Origin: Elmis aenea
Taxonomy: Eukaryota > Arthropoda > Insecta > Coleoptera > Elmidae
NCBI GenBank assembly: GCA_947652605.1
Contig: OX393577.1
Coordinates: forward strand, 57,746,108 to 57,810,107
Direction of reading: 5' to 3'
DNA length: 64,000 nucleotides
The notes below the pieces were generated by a model. The model worked only from the letters and a program-made list of their open reading frames with translations, ran no database searches and was not told the DNA's origin. Every line of letters starts with the position of its first letter. Position 1 is the first letter of the stretch. This document shows, piece after piece, positions 1-12,200 of this stretch. Position numbers and translations under genes: made by a program.

Positions 1-607
1 ATGACCGGGTACCCACATACAGATTTTTTTATAATAAACTTTGCTATAAATTTTGTATATTTATGTAAATAAAATGACAGATTGCTCAAATCATTCAGTT
101 TTTTTAAATATAAAACCCGTAACAAACATACGAAACATTTTATTTACTGAATGAAGTAATAAAGAATAAACAGACAGAGATACATATTTAAACAAGTTCA
201 AAACGACCATCTAGTTCTAGTTCAACACCCTATTGAAAATTTGCCCATCTTCGTTATATTTTAAACTTGTTAAACATTTGTGTTGTTACAAATTACTTTA
301 AACTTTAATCAATCGCAAAAAAATAATTTTCTTCCAATTTTATGTACAATTAGGCCCTCTGCACACGGAGCAACTCAAAACAAACTGATCAACGACGCAA
401 ATCACCAACCGGTCCGCAATGAGTTGCAACCTGTGTAATTGAATGGGACACTGCAGACGGGGCAACTCGTTACAAACCAGTCGGCAACGCGTTGGCAATC
501 AGTTGTAGGCAACTCAACCTGTCAACTCGTTTTGGACTTGAATCACCAACCAGTTGCTTGTTCGGCCGATTGCATCAGCGGGGTGGAACAACCACACACA
601 TTATTAA

Positions 608-1645
608 GCCCGTGTGACACGGTATAAATTTCTATATAGAAAACAATACAGAATATCTTGTATTGTTTTTCTTGTACAGATTTCAATATAGAATTCCAAA
701 CGTTTGAAACTGTGTGTGACACGGAGACATATTTTATATACAATTTACTACCCATGCACATGCGCCTAAACAGTATAAACACAGATAAGACCCAAACAGA
801 ATGCGAGTTTCGGGTTTTTAGTTTTGGGTTTTGAGTATTGATGGTAGAAGTACTGATTACAAAGAAAGAATTGATAGGGGTGGTAGTGGCATATGGCTCG
901 AATGAGAATGCGGCAGAAGAGAATAACAGTAGTGGTATACTACGGTTCCTGCGACAGTTCGATGGCATGTCCATCCGGAGCTTACTATGATCGATGTTTG
1001 AAGGTCGCGAAGAAGTCTTTCAAGGTCGTCGACAATGACCAGAGGGTGGTTGCTGAAACATTTCAAAGACTCCTTCAGCAACCACCCTCTGGTCATTGTC
1101 GACGACCTTGAAAGACTTCTTCGCGACCTTCAAACATCGATCATAGTAAGCTCCGGATGAATATGCCATCGAACTGTCGCAGGAACCGTAGTATACCACT
1201 ACTGTTATCCTCTTCTGCTGCATTCTCATTCGAGCCATATGCCACTACCACCCCTATCAACTATTTCTTTGTAATATGTACTTCTATCTATATGCACTCC
1301 CTCTAAAACAAGGTATTTATCCCTTGTAATTGCCAATTTAAACAATAACATCATCCTACTTCGGATTACCAAGAATTAACTGTTAACAGGAATTTCTAAT
1401 GCTTTTATTTCCTTTAGCTGCAGATGTTCAAAATCAGCCGCTATTATTCACGAACTGAATGCGCATCTGTAGCACGCACTTTCTGTATCAAAACTTATAT
1501 GGAAATAGGACAAGTCGTATAGTATTTTCTGTGCAAGAAACTATACAGAATTTTGTACGAAAAACCTGTATGACACGATATAAGATTTTCTGTATAGTAT
1601 TTGGTACAGATTTCTATATAGAAAACTATACCGTGTCACACGGGC
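608..1645. mobile_element. TTAA-flanked inverted-repeat element nested in the Harbinger MITE
   Basis: The ends gcccgtgtgacacggtata and its exact reverse complement are each bordered by TTAA (604-607 and 1646-1649). TTAA target duplication suggests piggyBac-type mobilisation, but TTA (Harbinger) cannot be excluded because the flanks read the same. Subterminal copies of tttctatatagaaa occur on both sides. It sits wholly inside the 353-1923 element, so it inserted later or belongs to a layered palindrome. Confidence 0.55.
856..1275. repeat. Near-perfect 420-base palindrome (two arms of about 190 bases)
   Basis: The arms meet around base 1066 with a spacer of about 18 bases between gttgctga and tcagcaac. 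The two arms differ at only a few positions, which is why short open frames on opposite strands (893-1111 and 1020-1238) encode almost the same peptide. No known protein is encoded. It is the core of the nested elements around it. Confidence 0.88.
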
Positions 1646-2491
1646 TTAAGAATGTTTTAACCGAATTTTTAAGTCAGTTTTGTTCAAAATAAGATTCCAT
1701 CCAGTGCAAGCAGAGGTTCTTAAACTTATCGCCATCTAACGGATTTTTAGCCCACAAAGTTTGTGATGTTCCACCATCCATGACCACACAGAAACTACCG
1801 ATTTCGATCACTTCTGAGTTGCCCCGTGTGTGGAGCTACATCACTAATGAGTTTGTAACCGGTTAGTAATTTCAATCACAAACCAGTTGCGTTTGTTTTG
1901 AGTTGCTCCGTGTGCAGAGGGCCTTAGATGCAGAAGATTTTTACACATTTGTAACAGAACCTCCAAATCAGTAATTTATAAAATAACTCTCAGGCCTGTA
2001 GAGTCATAATTATTACCGGTTCATGTCACCTCCTACAAAACAGCAACAAAAAGCGCAGAAAAACTAAAAAATCTTCCACAGCACGCGAAAAACGTTTTTG
2101 TGACGAGCATGCCATAACAATTACAATATGTAAAGAATGTGCCTAAATAAATAATATTATTGCTTTTTCTCATATACATAGACATTAGTTTTCATTCATT
2201 TAATCATCCCTGTAATTATTATCTATATATTAGTGTTTAGAAAATCGTTACTCATTGATTTAAATTTTTTACAAGTGGGTACCCGGTTATTGAGATTAAC
2301 TACGTGAACTTTGATGCAAAAAGATTTTTGGTTCCTGGACGGAAAAAAATATAAAAGCATATTTCACTTTAATAAAGGTAAAATCGCGACTATCTGGGAG
2401 GTTTTTAAACAAAATCACTAAAATATTACACAAATGTACCAAAATGGCTTGGGTAGGTACCAGGATAACCGGTTATTGACATAAGGGTTAA

Positions 2492-3030
2492 ATCAAAAAA
2501 AAAAGTGTCTTTTAATTAAACGATATTATCATTGAAAACTTTTAAATTTACCATAAATTTGTAAAAAATCGTGTGTACTAGTCTATAAAGGATTTTGCTC
2601 GACATAAACTAGATTTAAAAGCCGTAAGTGTAAATTAAATTTGCTTTATTTTAAGCACACTTAATTAAGCTCTGGTTTTATCAAACCTTAGTGTCTGCAG
2701 CGAAATTGTCAATATAACTATATATCCATGGGCAGAAATGTTGAAAATATCCTTGGTTTATATCTAAACGACCTACTAGCAATTAAACCTCTTAACAACA
2801 CAACAGATTGCCCTACATTTTTTTATGTTTTTATCGTAGTAAACAAAACATGCTAAAATACTTAAGTCCAAAGAAAATAGCTTTAACAACGGTTCCATCA
2901 TAAAGTAAATAAATTAGCCTTAGTATAAACAAACTATAAAATTAAAGGTGCCAATGGCCGCTGTAGCCGAGGTACCTTCAAATAAATCTACAATAAAATA
3001 AAAAAATAAAAACTTTAAACTGAAATAAAC
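2492..3030 (+). promoter_or_regulatory. Sequence upstream of the transporter start: 5' leader and likely promoter area
   Basis: AT-rich, no open frame of note. An in-frame TAA at 3016-3018 closes the frame just before the chosen ATG, so the protein cannot extend further upstream in this exon. A TATA-like stretch (ctatatatcc) lies near 2720 but no clear initiator accompanies it, so the transcription start is not assigned. Confidence 0.3.
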
Positions 3031-3261
3031 ATGGTCCGTTTTGTTCCAGAAGAAAAAGAATTTCTCTCATCCAGGAATGTGTTATGGATTATGGCCTTCA
3101 CAGGATTTGCGGTCAATTACATGTTTCGGATTAATCTTAATATTGCCATTGTATCAATGGTTAGAGAGAGAAAGAGCAGCAATAATAGTCTCACTAGTGA
3201 ATGCATAATAAAAGAAAATGTAACGGAAAAGTATTTATATGAAAATGAAAATACAACATTG
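3031..3261 (+). CDS. Transporter exon 1 (residues 1-77)
   Basis: Starts at the ATG after an in-frame TAA and ends at the donor ttg|gtaagt, phase 0. Encodes the short cytosolic N-terminus, helix 1 (about 17-43) with the conserved R-x-N motif at 33-35, and the first part of the large non-cytosolic loop with sequons NNS (51), NVT (63) and NTT (74). Confidence 0.93.
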
Positions 3262-6200
3262 GTAAGTTGTCTAAAACTATTGTTAACTACTTTAATAATC
3301 CTTTATAAATATGAGTGGAAACCGCAAAAAGTTACCGCAATTAAAAATACATAGCTTGTAATATAGTTCCCTAAACAAATCATTTTTGTCAATGACCGTA
3401 AGCCTGATATAAGTCTACCTGGAACACATTCTTTAAAATGTTCGTTAGCTTCTCCCCAGCACTCTTAGAGTTCTTGAATTGTGCTTTTAGCTGAAAATTT
3501 AAATAAATCGTCCAGAATTTGTTTTTTTAATTAGCCGTACTGATAATGACTTCTGCTAGTGACTATCAACTTTCTTACTATTAGTCACTATTCTTGAAAG
3601 CATGGATACCACCGGGGCCTTCGTTATACTAGCGGACCGGCTCATTGCATTTTTGTGTGGTGGGGATAAAGGCCGATGCTGAACATACTTCGCTTTTATC
3701 CCCACTACTTTTCTCGCATTTTGCTGCAAGGAGTCGGCCCGCTAGTATAACGAAGGCGCCGATACGATGCATGTGCCAATCTTTACAGTTTCTCCTGTCA
3801 TTTCTAGAAACGTTTTACTTGCAATCAATTCATTCATTATTTGTCGAGATGGATAACCTTCTTGAAAACGCTTGCGTCTTTTTTAACTCACAATTGGGTG
3901 GAAGACTCAATTAGGTACTTTAATCAATTATCAGAGCAACATAATCCTCGTTTAATGTTACTTAAGATCGCGAAGAAATCATCTATAATGCTACAAAACA
4001 GTTATAAATGTTTCAAAAAACCTTTTTCAGTCATACTTCCAAAATGTTTACGAACGTTGGCAAAAGTGTTTGCTTGCCCAAGCTGACCATTTAAAGAAAA
4101 ACTATTATATTATATTACAGATATTGGATAGAAGCATTTTACCCATAAAGAATTTCTCTATGAATGATGTAGATAATCATAATCAAGAATCAATCAACAT
4201 TTCTAGGATCAAAATAGAAGAGGAAGTTGGATTCGCTTGGAATGAGTATGAAATGGGCTTGATTTTGGGAGCGTTCTTCTGGCTTAACTGGTCCACCCAG
4301 CTTCCAGGTGGGGTTCTGGCCGCAAAATATGGAACAAAGATAGTATTTGGGCTGTCGAATTTTGCAGGAGTGTTGTGTTGTTTTGTGATACCCATGTCGT
4401 GTTACATGGGCTACGAGTACTTAATTTTTGTTAGGGTTTTTCAAGGTTTGATTTCTGTAAGTTTTATAAAAATAGTAATGATAAAATACCGTCATTGTTA
4501 TTTTGTAGGGTTTTACGTGGCCAGCAATGCATAATATGACTGCGAAATGGATTCCACCCAATGAAAGGAGCAAATTTGTCACAGCATATTTGGGTAAGTA
4601 TTTATAATCAACTTCTTCAATTACAAAACATTGAAAACGATTTTGGCATATCTTAAAACAAAATAAGAATGCTATTGCTACATTAAATAAGCAAATCCAA
4701 TATCTTAAGCTAAAAATGTGTAATTTTAAACAAAAAAACAACAATAAAATCTTGCAAAACGGCCTCCAACCAGAAGTTTTAGGCACATTTTCGTTTTATA
4801 TTACTTACTCGAGTTTAGTTATTTGGAAGACCCTGTATACAGGGTTCTCGTTTTTCGAGGGCCACTCTCGAATTATTAAGCACCTGAATATACAATTTTG
4901 CCCTAATTTAACCGAGGTCGTAACTCTTACTGTTTACGAGATCCCCATAGTGGCCCTCGAAAAACGAGAACCCTGTATATTTAAAATAAACAAAAATAAA
5001 AAGACGAATTTCATCCACAATGCGATTACTGTTGAAATTATTCATGGAAATGTAAAAGGTTTATTTTCCTATTTGTAGAACATAAGTAAGGTTTGTAAGT
5101 TAAATAATCGTTCTATGGAACATTACAAAAGCATCCATATGTTAGAGATAAAATGTAGCGCAACCTACTAAGGCTAAATTAAATTTAATGAATATGTATG
5201 TATGTCGGAGGATGTAATGCTAAAATCGTTGCTTTCTCTGGTCTATTAAATTTGCAAAATATCTCAGTTTTAATCAAGTGTGTGAATCCACAATTAGTTA
5301 AACAGCGAAGGGTGAATCAGTGAATCAGACCAATGATAACGATGTTTAAGAATTATTTGTAGCAAAGCGTGTTATTCATTAAAATGAATATAAAACTATT
5401 ATCGCTTAAAAATCTTCATTAACAAGTTTTAAACCCTCAGACTCGTTACGTCAAATACAACCGTCGTAAGGAAGGGGGTGATAGAATTTCCCGGGCCCGG
5501 GATTCACAGGGGCCTGAACAGCATCCCACAATTTGTTTTTTAGCAAATAAATTTTCAAAAAATTTATTTACTTGGGGCCCATCTTAAATTTTCCCTCTGG
5601 GCCCGGCGACGTCTCTCGTCACCACTGGTTGTAGGATAATTTATACAAAACTGGATTGGGTTGTTTCATTTTGTGGGTTTTAATGCGATTTTTGCATGAA
5701 TAAATTTATCCCACTGAATTTTAAAGCAAATAATTTTTTGTACGTAACAGTAGGAATTTTATTTACAATGAAAAAGCAGCGATAAATATCCACACCAAAA
5801 TGTTAAACCATTTGGAAATAACAAAAACACATAGCTCTAGCTTAAACGGCTAGGACGTAATCGATTTTTTGATTATTTTTTTCTAGCAAATTTGGGGGTC
5901 TCTAACTTTGAAAGGAAGCATTTTCGCATAACAAAATATTTGACAAATGGTGATCATTTTCACTAAGGAATATGCACCTGCTTTTTGGCGGTGTATAATT
6001 GGGACACCCTGTATTGCAAATTTGCAATAAAGTTCAACTACTAGAATACTTATGCGTACATACGGTAATACATGTATTGCGATTCTTGCATGGAACAATA
6101 TTGAATACTCAACGAGAAACAATATGTATAATAAGCAGCTTCATACAAGTCATCTCAATAACATTATTATTATTTTATATGCTTTCGTCCTATGTGCATG

Positions 6201-9200
6201 ATGAATGTATGTGAGCTTTTAAAAGTATTTTAACATTAGCGTTGTACCGTGGTACAGCTCCAGGATATTTTCATGTTAATTGAGCTTGAAATAAAAGCAA
6301 AAGCTTTCCTTGTTTTTAATTTCAATAAACATAACCTAAATAAATTACAAAATTCATCTTGTTCCAGATAATTTTTCGTAATTTTTATCATTTAACTAAT
6401 TTGTGTAAGTGTGATCCATTACTTAATAAAAAGCATTGTATTTAAAAAACAAAGAACACCTTTGTTTTGGTGGTATACAATTTTTAATTAGCTTTATAAA
6501 ATAACACAAACACAAAGAGGGATTTGTTGTAGCTGCAAGGCCTATTTTAACCTCATCTGAAGCGTAATTGAATTTGACGTTTAAAAATTGTGGTTTATTT
6601 AATTTACTCTTACTAAATGTATACACAGCTAAGCATTGCTAATGACATCAAAGGGATGCGAAAATTTTAATGTTTATTCAGTTATCTCTAAACACTACTA
6701 GAAACAGTTGTGGGACGGACGCGTTAGCAACCATAAAGTACTGCATTCCCGGCCCTATCCTTAGCAATGGCCGAAAAAGTCTTATTCGGTCGCTACAGCG
6801 TACGAACAAGATCATTTGCACTAAGCAGAACGGAAAGCGCATGTGCGTGTCTGAATATGTTCCATGAGATTATGGCTTCCAGCTAAGGGTAGTGACGTAG
6901 AGGTCCTTAGGTTGTTAACTGTCAGGTAGTTTATAACCTAATATTTTCGTGTTGAAGCTTTTACTGCATAATAAATAAAAAATTAGTGTTGATTTACGTA
7001 TGTTCTACGTTAAAGTAATTTACATATTTATATAATATTAAATTTATGAACAAAACATTACAATCGCACAAAAAAAAGGTTATTTAAATTATGTACAGAA
7101 TTATGCAAGTACGTTTCCACCGCTAACAGCATACGCCGTCATCTGTCAGTGACAGAATGTTACGTAGTTTCTAACCTATATTTTTGAAAATACTAAAAAT
7201 TTAAATTGTTTTTAATTCGATCGCACAAAAAATATAATATGCACCTCGGCCAAGACGTACTTTTTCGTCCTTGTCTGTTTGCAGGCTTCGACTGCGTCTC
7301 AGCCAGCAAACCAGACGCGTCCGAAAAAGTTACACATTTTGGCCTTGATACATAAATAACTATTATTAGTCGTCGATCGTGAATTATGGGTTAAATCCTC
7401 TTTTTAGTAACAGTTTCTCCAGAATCCTAAATAAAATAGGCAACAGACTTATTGGGCAATAGGATTTCACCAATTCTGGATCTTTTTTTTTAGTGTTGGA
7501 AGCAGAATTATTTGAGCAACTTTCCACTGAACAGAGAAATACCCAAACCTTAATGCAGTGTTAAATAGTAAAGTTATTATTCTTATTACCTTTGCCGATT
7601 GCTTTAGTAATCGATCGGCTATCTGGTCCCACCCTGGGGCTTTTTTGGCATTAGGATCATTGTCTATAACGTCTTTAACTTCTTTTATCTTGAACTTCTT
7701 AATTGACAATTCCATTTGGTCAGAGGTTTCCAAGTATTGATGTATTTCCTGTTCTTCTTTTTCTTGAATACCTCCAGGAAACTGTTTAAATACTGCTTGC
7801 AGGTGATTTGCAAAGATTGTTGCTTTTTCTTTGTTCATTCTAGCCCATCTGCCATCTGCTAATCTAATTGGTGGAATAAATTGTTGTGTTACTTGACTTT
7901 TTTCTCGTTGCCTTGCACAGCGAGTAATCTGTGGCTTCCGTTGCTGTTGCCCTTGTAAGTATTCTTGGGCTTCGTTTTTTTTCTTCTATTTTTGACAATT
8001 GCTATAAGGAGAAAGGAAGACGGTTTTTTATATGAATTAAAAGTTCCTGCAACGAATATGTTATTCGAATAATATTTTCCCGTGGGTTATAAAATATCGT
8101 GTAATTTTTTGTTCATGACCATAAATTACTTACAGACTTTAATAATAGTCTATTCAGATAGGCTCCCAACTAGAATGAATCCCAATTTTTTGTAGCCTTA
8201 TACTTAATCTGGGATAAGCCTGGCTGGCCTTATTTTAAAGTACTTTTCATTTTATTTCACAACGCTGTCACAGCGAATAAATCACTTTTACTCGATAACA
8301 AATCCTGCAGTTTAATGTTATTCTCCCAAAACAATTCCTTTACGTTGTAAGTCGGATGGTTTTTTGCGTTACCCTGTCGAAAATTTATTTACCTTGAGGT
8401 GGATTATAAATCGTCAATATTGTCGCTAAAAGACGCCCATTCGGAATGTAGAAATGTTTAGTTGTTTTTACTATAACTATAGATAACGTAAGGGCTGTCA
8501 AATCCAAGCACCAAACAAAAACAGGAAACTTAACTTTTGTGGAAAGGAAACACATGTGACGTGTTTCGCATTTGCTTTTGGTAATTTTACTGTAACCAAC
8601 AATATCGGTGCTAAACTTAATTGTGGATTCACATCCCCACTAAACGTTATTTCTCATTGTGTTACAAGATTGTTATTGCTTGTGGTAAAGATACATTCAA
8701 ACTGTCATTTAAATGTTCTATTTGTAAAGAATGTGGACAATTTAGTACACTAATTTATAAATACTTCCTGTTTTTATCCAACACTTACAATATTGCATCC
8801 TTTTTATATTGGAACTGAATTATTTTTCTGAAGTTCTAATTCAGTTTCTCTTAAACAATGCAAAGTTTAGTCAATAAATAATTAAATTGGTTAAGTGATT
8901 CATTAGTATTACAAATCTAAAAAAAATTAAATTATCAGGAATAAAATTATCTAAGAAATTAATAATAACCATTTTTAAAATTTGTTGCAGACTTTTTGAA
9001 TGACGCTGTAGAATCATAAAGTTTCAACGATAAATTTATAGATTTATATGATTTCTTTTTTACAACACGAAAAAAATTATCATTGCCTTTTCCGAGTCAT
9101 TACATAATAATTTATTGTGTGCCAATGATAAAACTTTTAAAGCAAATTAATAGATGAACAAACCAATACAAATAAAATAATGAATAGTACCTAAACCATA

Positions 9201-12200
9201 AACAAGTAATTCGTTGTTTCTATCATTTTAAAAAATAGCATCAGCGAGTTGTAAATATTGTTTAAAAAAATATCCAAATACTTAGAAATAAAAATACTTT
9301 AAGACAAAAATTATTATCAAATAAACCAACTAATACTTTTAATATTTAAAAAATATTCTGAAAAAAAATACCTTGTCTAGTGTATACTGTGAATTACTTG
9401 TAGACCTGTGTACTCAAATCATTTTTCCATAGGTTTAAAATAAATCCATGAAAAGCAAGTAAATATAATGCATTTTCAAATCCAAAAGATAGTGTAACTA
9501 ACTCTTATATTCATGCACAAAAGTGAATTTTCTTTGTCTACTAGCGTTTTACATTACCCGGAAATATTATTAATAAAATTATTCCATTAAATATTCGCAT
9601 GAACGAATTAGAACATTTAGTGCCATATGCCAAAAAATAAGTTGGGTAAAATATGTTTCAAAGACATTTTAATTTAAAGCGTAATTTTATGCGAAGTTAT
9701 AAGCTTTAACCACCTTTGAATAAAGTATAAATTATACTAATTTTCAAACCTTAACAAAATAATCTTTGGGATATAATGTTTTAAGTAAATCGAATTTTTT
9801 TTAACATAAAAGTAGATAAATGGGTTTCTAAATTTAAAATAAACTCTCGTAGCATTTTGAATTAACTTAACATATCTACTACAAATTCTAAATTATTTTT
9901 TCTATACGTAGGAATTATTGTTCTTATTACTTAAAAATTCTTGACGAAATTTGTTATAAAACCAATCTTAAATGAAAATAGGTTTAAACTGGCTTTCAAG
10001 TTTAAAATTTATCCTTTTGAAAATTGTACGAATCACCAATTTTAGATGTCAAGTATTTCGCATCAGTTCTGAAAACAACATGACAATTTTTTGTTCATAT
10101 TTTTCTAGATAACTTTATACCTTATTTAGTTGCGGTTTCTTTTGTGGGTGTTTTGCATGAACTTTACTTTGTTCCTTCAGTTTTTTGCTTTTGATGTATG
10201 TCGTTATGGTCAATGCCTTTATTAGCTTCTTTGGCTGGATTTTTTTGCACGATTAGATATTTTTTATGGTTATTTCTTAAAGTATTTAACTAGTAACACA
10301 AATCTAATTTGATAAGATTGAACAAACGACTATCAATTTTCGCATTGTTTAAAATATAACGAACTCTTTAGATTGGAAAATGTATATAGTAGAGGGTGGT
10401 CTAAAATCGGTCCAACTACATGGACATTTCGCTTAATATTTCAGATAGAGAAACGGTTAAGTTACCAAAAATGTGCAGTTTTTTGAGCTCAGAACCGTTT
10501 TGACAAATATCCTTACATTTTCAGTTTATTTTTTATTGGGGAAAAAACCGTTTTTTTTTTGTCATACCTATGGATATGTGTCACTTCTCTGTTGCTAATG
10601 CAAATATCGAAAAAAATTATAGACTTTATTTTAGATATTTCTATGTAAAACTAAATGATATAAAACAAAACCTTTTTAGGCTTGCTGTTAAAAAGTTATG
10701 ATACAAACTTACCTTTTTTTACATGGAAGCTATAGTTGGCTATGACCTATGTAAATTCTCTATTTTCTTATTCCAAATACATAAGAGTTCATGAAATTAT
10801 TTTCAATATTGCGCAAGGTACTGACTTTTTTTTAAAGAACAATATAGCAAGCTGTAAATCAAAACAAAAAAACAAAACTAAATGTAAAACCTTTTAAAAC
10901 TCATGTTGTACAAGTTACGAAGGTTTTTATTTTGTTGTTAAGATAAACATTATAAATATTTGAACATAAGATAACAACAATATGGTCAAAATCAGCAGTT
11001 ATGTAGTATATTGCTGTTGTTTATGTTATGTTCAAATATTTATAATGTTTATCTTAACAACAAAATAAAAACCTTTGTAACTTGTACAACATTTAAAAGG
11101 TTATACTACTTGTTTTTTTTTCACAGTCTACTATGTTTTTCTTAAAAAAACTAAAAAACCGTAACTTGCGCATTTTTGGAAATAGTTTCATTAAGCCTTA
11201 AATATTTACATATTTACAATGAGACAAAAATAAGAAATTTAAATAAGTCATAGCGAACAAGGCTTCCATTTAAAAAAATGTAAGTTTGTGCCATAATTTT
11301 TTTAACAGAGAGCGAAAAATATTTTTTGTTTGTATCACCGTATTTTACATGAAAATATCTAAAATAATGCCCATAATTTGTTTCGATATTTACCACAGAG
11401 AAGTGACACATTATAAATATGACAGAAAAACACTTTTTCCTTATAACTGAAAAACCGAAAATAATAGAGTAGAATATTTTTGAAAACCGTTTTTCTCAAC
11501 AAAAAAAAAAACTGCACATATCTGGTAATTTAACCGTTTTCCATCTTAAATATTAAACGAGATACCCATGTAATCCTATCGAATTTGGACTACCCTGCAC
11601 ACAGAATCACAGAATACAGACTATACACCAAATTTGCAAATACACTGTTAAGTTTCACACATTATAGTTTACTCCTAAGTGGGATATAAAACATCTCTAG
11701 AATAATAATAATTTATTTTATTTAAAATGCTTTCTTTGGCCAATCACCAATTTCATATTGAACTCTTTGGTTTGAATCAATTATATCGTTTTTAATTTAT
11801 CTACCATCGAAGATAACCTAAAACAAAAATAATTTTGTTATGCTTTAGAACAGTGTTTCCCAAAGTGTGGTACGCGTACCCCTAGGGGTACAGGAAGAGT
11901 TTGGTGGGGGTACGCGCTGCACCGGGCTTTGGCATAACCTGATGCAGTATTTGTATTTTATTATGAATAAATGTTGTTTTTCGTTTATTATTTTTATTTA
12001 TTTTTTAACGAGGGGTACTCAGTGTTACGAAAATTATAAAAGGGGTACACAGATGTCGAAAGTTTGGGAAACACTGCTTTAGAAGGTAGACTGCTGTATT
12101 GAGATTTCCCCCTTCCAAAAAAATTTCCTTACTTCATATTTTCTCTTGTGCAGGCAAGAAATAAACGTGCAATGCTAACTACATATTAGCAACATCTCAT

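Larger units (their letters stand above)
353..1923. mobile_element. PIF/Harbinger-type MITE with TTA target duplication
   Basis: The ends are inverted repeats of about 35 bases starting ggccctctgcacacggagca and ending in the reverse complement. TTA lies immediately outside both ends (350-352 and 1924-1926), the 3-base TWA duplication typical of PIF/Harbinger. There are extra subterminal copies of the (g)agttgc / gcaact motif. No transposase is recognisable; the short open frames inside are mirror images produced by the internal palindrome. Inferred to be non-autonomous. Confidence 0.8.
1..2487. mobile_element. Probable piggyBac-like outer element, left end cut by the window edge
   Basis: The first 16 bases match the reverse complement of 2275-2290 at 15 of 16 positions (core ccgggtaccca). 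A related version of the motif, with aaccggttattgacat, lies at 2466-2482 and runs into agggTTAA (TTAA at 2488-2491). TTAA targets and a CCC-type terminus are typical of piggyBac-like elements. The matching left TTAA would lie before base 1, so the outer boundary is inferred. No transposase is visible; inside sit a Harbinger-type MITE and further nested repeats. Confidence 0.42.

Noticed and set aside
439..1238. Several short open frames (60-143 codons) on both strands
   Set aside because: They are mirror products of the palindrome and MITE ends; none resembles a protein.
4070..4120. Upstream extension of exon 2 to the Met at 4070
   Set aside because: A good acceptor (tattacag) at 4120 joins exon 1 in phase, and the extra residues do not fit the family.
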